From: Leuctra nigra
Taxonomy: Eukaryota; Arthropoda; Insecta; Plecoptera; Leuctridae
Reading direction: 5' to 3'
Length of the DNA: 64,000 bases
Assembly: GCA_934045905.1 (NCBI GenBank)
Contig: OW203769.1
Location: 13,857,705-13,921,704, forward strand
In this document: positions 60,437 through 64,000 of the stretch, piece after piece
Layout: each line of letters starts with the position of its first letter
How positions within the stretch are numbered: the stretch's first letter is position 1
Notes under the pieces: generated by a model
Seen by the model: the letters and a program-made list of their open reading frames with translations, nothing else
Databases searched by the model: none
Told to the model about the DNA's origin: nothing
Position numbers and translations under genes: made by a program

Positions 60437-61745
60437 TAGAGATGTGAACACCGGTAATATTACCGGTAATATTACCGGTAACGGTAATATTACGGTAATA
60501 TTACCCCCATCGTTGGTAACATTGTAACTTTCGGTAATTTTAGAGAAAAAAAAATAATGGAAGTGTTCAAATTTTGCCACAGTACACCACAGTGTAAAAA
60601 GAGGATGTATAGAGATTTGATTATATTTTTATAAATCAACAAGTTATACTGTAGGTACCGACATCTAAACATTATCAAATGTAATATTTTCCACGTTGGC
60701 TACTTATTTTTTTTAAATTTACTTTCTTTTACATAATATACTACCTAATTATTTTGAAGGAAGGGTCTTTCAGAGTTCGCTCTTTGATTGCAGGATATTT
60801 CACTGCGACTGTAAAAGCATGATGTTTAATTTCGTAATTGTTAATCATGATTCATGCCCATCCCAACATTTAATGAAAATTTACCTCGACTCGAAGTCTT
60901 TATTTAAGCAGAAATAACTAGGAAAACGCTCGGTGTATAACGCGCTAATGAGCGAGCACCCAAACGCGCAACATCTCCATCCAACCGGAATATCGTAATG
61001 CAAAGAAAACATACATCCATAGGAATTGAAATACGATCAAAATAAAATTACACGACTTCATTGAAAATGAGAATAGCCATCACTATGATCCATAAAGAAA
61101 AACAGATGTAAGTTGCACAGGAAATTAAATGACAATAAAATACCTTCTGGCATTCTATTTAAATATCAAATGAGTATACACGTTCTCTACCGATTAGGCT
61201 GAAAACTTATAAAATAAGAGAAAATGGTAGGTAGTAGTCTTAATGTCCAGGCAAAATTTGAACTTAATCGCAGCATTTTGATTTTTGACCAATCGTGAGA
61301 TATTTTCATTTTTACTCCAATCGAGGTAAGCTCACAAAAACTATACACGATTAAGCTAGAATAAATTTGTATGTACTATGCAAAAATTTTAGTTTGATCG
61401 GAAAAGAATGAGACCTCGTTTAATGTTTGGCGTCGGGCCAAACAAACAAACACAAAAAAACAGAAAGTGTCCAAAAGTGCAAAATGGAGTCGCTTTTTAC
61501 GCTCGCTCAATTAAAATCGCTATTGTAAAATTGAGATGTATACCTATCCTCAATCAATAAATAGTAAATACACAAATGTAAACTAAGTAATATGAAAAAA
61601 TTAATTAATTCACATTCATTAATTTTCTTACGCCATATAGTTAAAACTGCGCAGAAAATTCAATATTACCGTGCTCGGTAATGTTACCGGTAATATTACC
61701 GGTAATATTACCAATTTCAATGTTACCGGTAACTTTACATCTCTA
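60437..61745. mobile_element. hAT-like element with TTGAAATG duplication
   Basis: An exact 8-bp duplication TTGAAATG at 60429-60436 and 61746-61753. Ends are TAGAGATGT. Subterminal TTACCGGTAATATTACCGGT repeats occur on both sides and may be transposase-binding repeats. It contains the Helitron at 60918-61510; no transposase. Confidence 0.82.
60918..61510 (-). mobile_element. Short Helitron copy, 593 bp, inside the hAT-like element
   Basis: CTAGGAAAACGCTCGGTGTA at 60918 and TTACGCTCGCTCAA ending 61510; A and T flanks. It shares its length class and interior with 63070-63657. Confidence 0.85.
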
Positions 61746-61994
61746 TTGAAATGTGAGGTCATCTACTAGAGTGAGACAATGAGATCGCTTAGACTGACTT
61801 CTGATGGTGCGATCTTACATTTATCAGCCTATCAGATTTATTGAACGTTCAAGTTTTGTTTGGCCAAGTGTACCATGAATTTGATACTACTCCATCACTA
61901 CTTTTAGGCATATATTCAAAACACTTAAAGTAGCAATAAGCATGTGCATTCTTGACCGATTGGGCTGGAAATATGTAAAATATGAGATTGTTAC

Positions 61995-62140
61995 ATGTTG
62001 AGAATGCAGGTTTCTGTGAAAAACTTCCATGGAGTCAGGATGTAAGGAAGGGATGCTTTGTGAAAAATATCCGACCGAACCGGGTTCGAGCCCCGGTTCG
62101 GTCGGATATTGTTCACAACGCACATCCTTTCCTTCCATTG
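61995..62140. repeat. Collapsed copy of the head-to-head tRNA-like palindrome
   Basis: AACTTCCATGGAGTCAGGAT and GAAAAATATC lead into CCGACCGAACCGGG, then TTCGAGCCCCGGTTCGGTCGG (shortened). Flanks match those around 14570-14830. Only the T-arm halves remain, the rest of both tRNA-like bodies being deleted. Confidence 0.7.
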
Positions 62141-63069
62141 TTGCATGTGTTATCTAGTCGAAGCGATACTGATTGAATCCCCTGGCGGCAGATCTTTGAA
62201 CTCTGCTGTTTATTGCCTGCATGTGTGGTTACGATTTCAAAGGGAAATGAATGGCTTGCTTCAGCTTACAATTGGACTGAATGTTCTGTGATTGAAACAA
62301 CAGCGATTCTATTTCTGTACGGTGAAATGTGAATCTGCTATTTTCTTGATAACATGTTCCTAGTAAATTGATTCCTGGGAAACAGAGGGAGATGTCTAGA
62401 ATTTTATGCGGTTTTGTCTTTCAAAACAATTGGATCGTTTTTACTGTCATTCTACATGGTGTATATAGTCGCTTGCTGTTTTAAGCCTATTTGTGTCTCA
62501 ACAAATGGCGTCTAGAGGCTAAAATTTACAAATTCTCTGGAAATGGTATTATTTTGAAAAAAGTACCTATAGTCGGTGACAGGCAAAGATGAACCCTGTT
62601 TAGCATTGCCAGGTATAGGCCGGCCCATGCTATCGCGGGTTCATCTTTGCCTGTCACCGACCATAGTGCTGTTTTTTAAATCTTTCAAGGGATAATGGCG
62701 AAGTGGACAAATTAGTCATGGGGAATGGAACTATCAATATATTCCCCATGGGGGGATTCCATCCCCCCACATCCTCCCAATTCGACCACTTCATAGCTGG
62801 GAGGCAAAATATTTACTCTCTACGAAATAGGTCAAACAAACAAACAAAGATGACAGTATTTTTTGGCTTATTTTTCTTTCGTTTTTCAATCTTTTTGGAA
62901 ATCCAGTGAGGAAAAGGCCCCCTTGACCCCTCCCCCCTCCGTGTGAATATCCATTCGTCCTAGTGCAAATCATATAATCATATTATTTCATATAATGTGA
63001 ATAATGTGTCATTCTGACAATAGAATAGTGACTGCCGTGACATTTCATCATAATTATTGGACATCATTA
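62141..63069. other. Non-coding DNA
   Basis: No gene is recognised; only the MITE at 62568-62665 stands out. Small hairpins around 62740-62770 (CCCCATGGGGGGATTCCATC). Confidence 0.4.
62568..62665. repeat. Small foldback MITE, copy 2
   Basis: CTATAGTCGGTGACAGGCAA at the left and its near-inverse at the right. The centre is the reverse of the copy at 51374-51463. Confidence 0.82.
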
Positions 63070-63657
63070 CTAGGAAAACGCTCTGTAACGCGTTAATGAG
63101 CGAGCACGGGCACGTGCAAATACTCGAACCGGAAATGCGTGCTATACATCCATATTGAATTGAAATCTGATCACTCAATCAATATTAAAGTATAGCTTTT
63201 CATCGAAACTTGAAAATAGCATCTAAGCACCCTGGTACCTATAGCAAATCAGATTCAATTCAATTGGCACTGGAAAACATTTTATTTCGATACTTCATTA
63301 CTGACAGATATTAAAAATTTCAATAAGTTCACACGTTCTTAACTGATTGGGATGTAATTTTGTAAAATAAGAGACATTATAATGATCATGCAAAATATGA
63401 GTTTGATCAGAAATATCGAAGACCGTTTTCATTTTTAGCCTATCAGGAGATATTTATTTAAATTTTAACCAATAAATGGATTTCAAAAAAATTAGGGTCT
63501 GCAAACAGAGAAGGTTGGGTTTACATGTGTGCAAAATTTCAGATCGATCGGTGAAACGGTGCGACTTCTATTGCTCTATTAACAGCCAAAAAAAAAAAAA
63601 AAAAACAGAGGTCCGTGCCAAAAGAGCCAAAAGGAGACGCTCGCTTCGCTCGCTCAA
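63070..63657 (-). mobile_element. Short Helitron copy, 588 bp
   Basis: CTAGGAAAACGCTCTGTAAC at 63070 and CGCTTCGCTCGCTCAA ending 63657; flanks A and T. A poly-A tract at about 63588-63605 corresponds to poly-T near the 5' end. Confidence 0.85.
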
Positions 63658-64000
63658 TAAACGTCAGACAAAGTTGACAAACCCTTGAATTAACCACCCC
63701 TGCACACTCAAGCGGTCTCGTTAGGTAAAAGTGCAAGTGGAATTGTGTCGTCACGCTCCGTGTCAATAACCACCCCATGGCGTGTCCCGAGCTAATAACA
63801 ACGCGGCTATCACATATCATCTTCTACCGCCAGATGTCGCGTGTATCGCACAGGAACAGTCAGTCCGCCGTCAACCGCGCCGTGGAAAGTGTCTGGTTAT
63901 TTATATTCGTGGCACGGATCGCAGGCGATACACAGAAGTTAGAGTGCTAGGGAGATTTTACCACCATGGTCAAAGGAACTACTTGAGTGTTAAGAAAGTG
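63658..64000. other. GC-richer stretch at the right edge
   Basis: It contains a CCACCATGG context at 63961-63969 that opens only MVKGTT before TGA. This could be a 5' UTR with an upstream ORF, or chance. No gene can be called. Confidence 0.3.

Larger units (their letters stand above)
60343..61870. mobile_element. TA-flanked Tc1/mariner-like MITE
   Basis: TA at 60341-60342 and 61871-61872. Inverted ends CACT(C/T)GGCCAAACAAAACT and TTGAACGTT. The TA target and CACT-GGCC terminus fit Tc1/mariner. The interior is interrupted by a hAT-like element. Confidence 0.75.
60168..61990 (-). mobile_element. Truncated Helitron hosting a nest of elements
   Basis: CTAGGAAAACGCTCGGTGTA starts at 60168 after A. 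Helitron sequence continues to 60342 and resumes at 61871-61990 (GCATGTGCATTCTTGACCGA), then is lost at the repeat starting about 61995. The CGCTCGCTCAA end is absent. Confidence 0.65.

Overview
The window looks like nuclear DNA of an arthropod, most likely an insect and possibly a hemipteran (species not determinable here). It is AT-rich, its real genes have GT-AG introns, and most of it consists of nested transposable elements. Three coding systems can be supported. The first is a 3'-incomplete secreted acid-lipase gene on the minus strand (four exons, 9248 to 1956, continuing beyond the left edge). The second is a multidomain STAND-type gene on the plus strand (23771-29470). The third is a broken CR1/Jockey-like LINE on the minus strand (about 44.3 to 31.4 kb).

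The most interesting locus is 23771-29470. Three exons join in frame to encode a coiled coil, a PD-(D/E)xK-like nuclease candidate, a NACHT-type P-loop NTPase and a C-terminal ankyrin block. This order of effector, switch and sensor resembles bacterial antiviral STAND proteins and animal NLRs. One in-frame TAA followed by CTA separates NACHT from ankyrin without changing frame. It could be a nonsense mutation, a readthrough stop, or part of an 84- or 108-nt in-frame intron; two acceptors and one donor in the right phase are visible.

The rest is an archive of mobile DNA. A Helitron family with ends TTGAGCGAGC...CTAG, hairpin before the 3' end, A|T target and no target duplication, has at least seven recognisable copies plus fragments. 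One 8.4-kb copy sits inside LINE ORF2, and joining the LINE flanks restores an open reading frame, which fixes the Helitron ends to the base. Other elements include a 2.4-kb near-perfect foldback inside a Helitron inside a lipase intron, a GTCGAC-rich foldback carrying head-to-head tRNA-like units, elements with 8-bp duplications (hAT-like), a TTAA element, a TA-flanked Tc1-like element, small foldback MITEs, several tRNA-derived SINEs, an unclassified retroposon with 12-13-bp target duplications, and a minisatellite at 50.2-50.8 kb.

Layout: 0-1.4 kb, 272-bp-period repeat; 1.9-9.25 kb, lipase with two Helitrons and retroposons in its introns; 9.3-23.7 kb, MITEs, foldbacks and hAT-like elements; 23.8-29.5 kb, NACHT/ankyrin gene; 30.2-44.6 kb, LINE with a nested Helitron that itself holds a tandem duplication; 44.6-56.8 kb, mostly unannotated DNA with MITEs, a minisatellite, a SINE and one exon-like segment; 56.8-64 kb, Helitrons and a four-level nest of elements.
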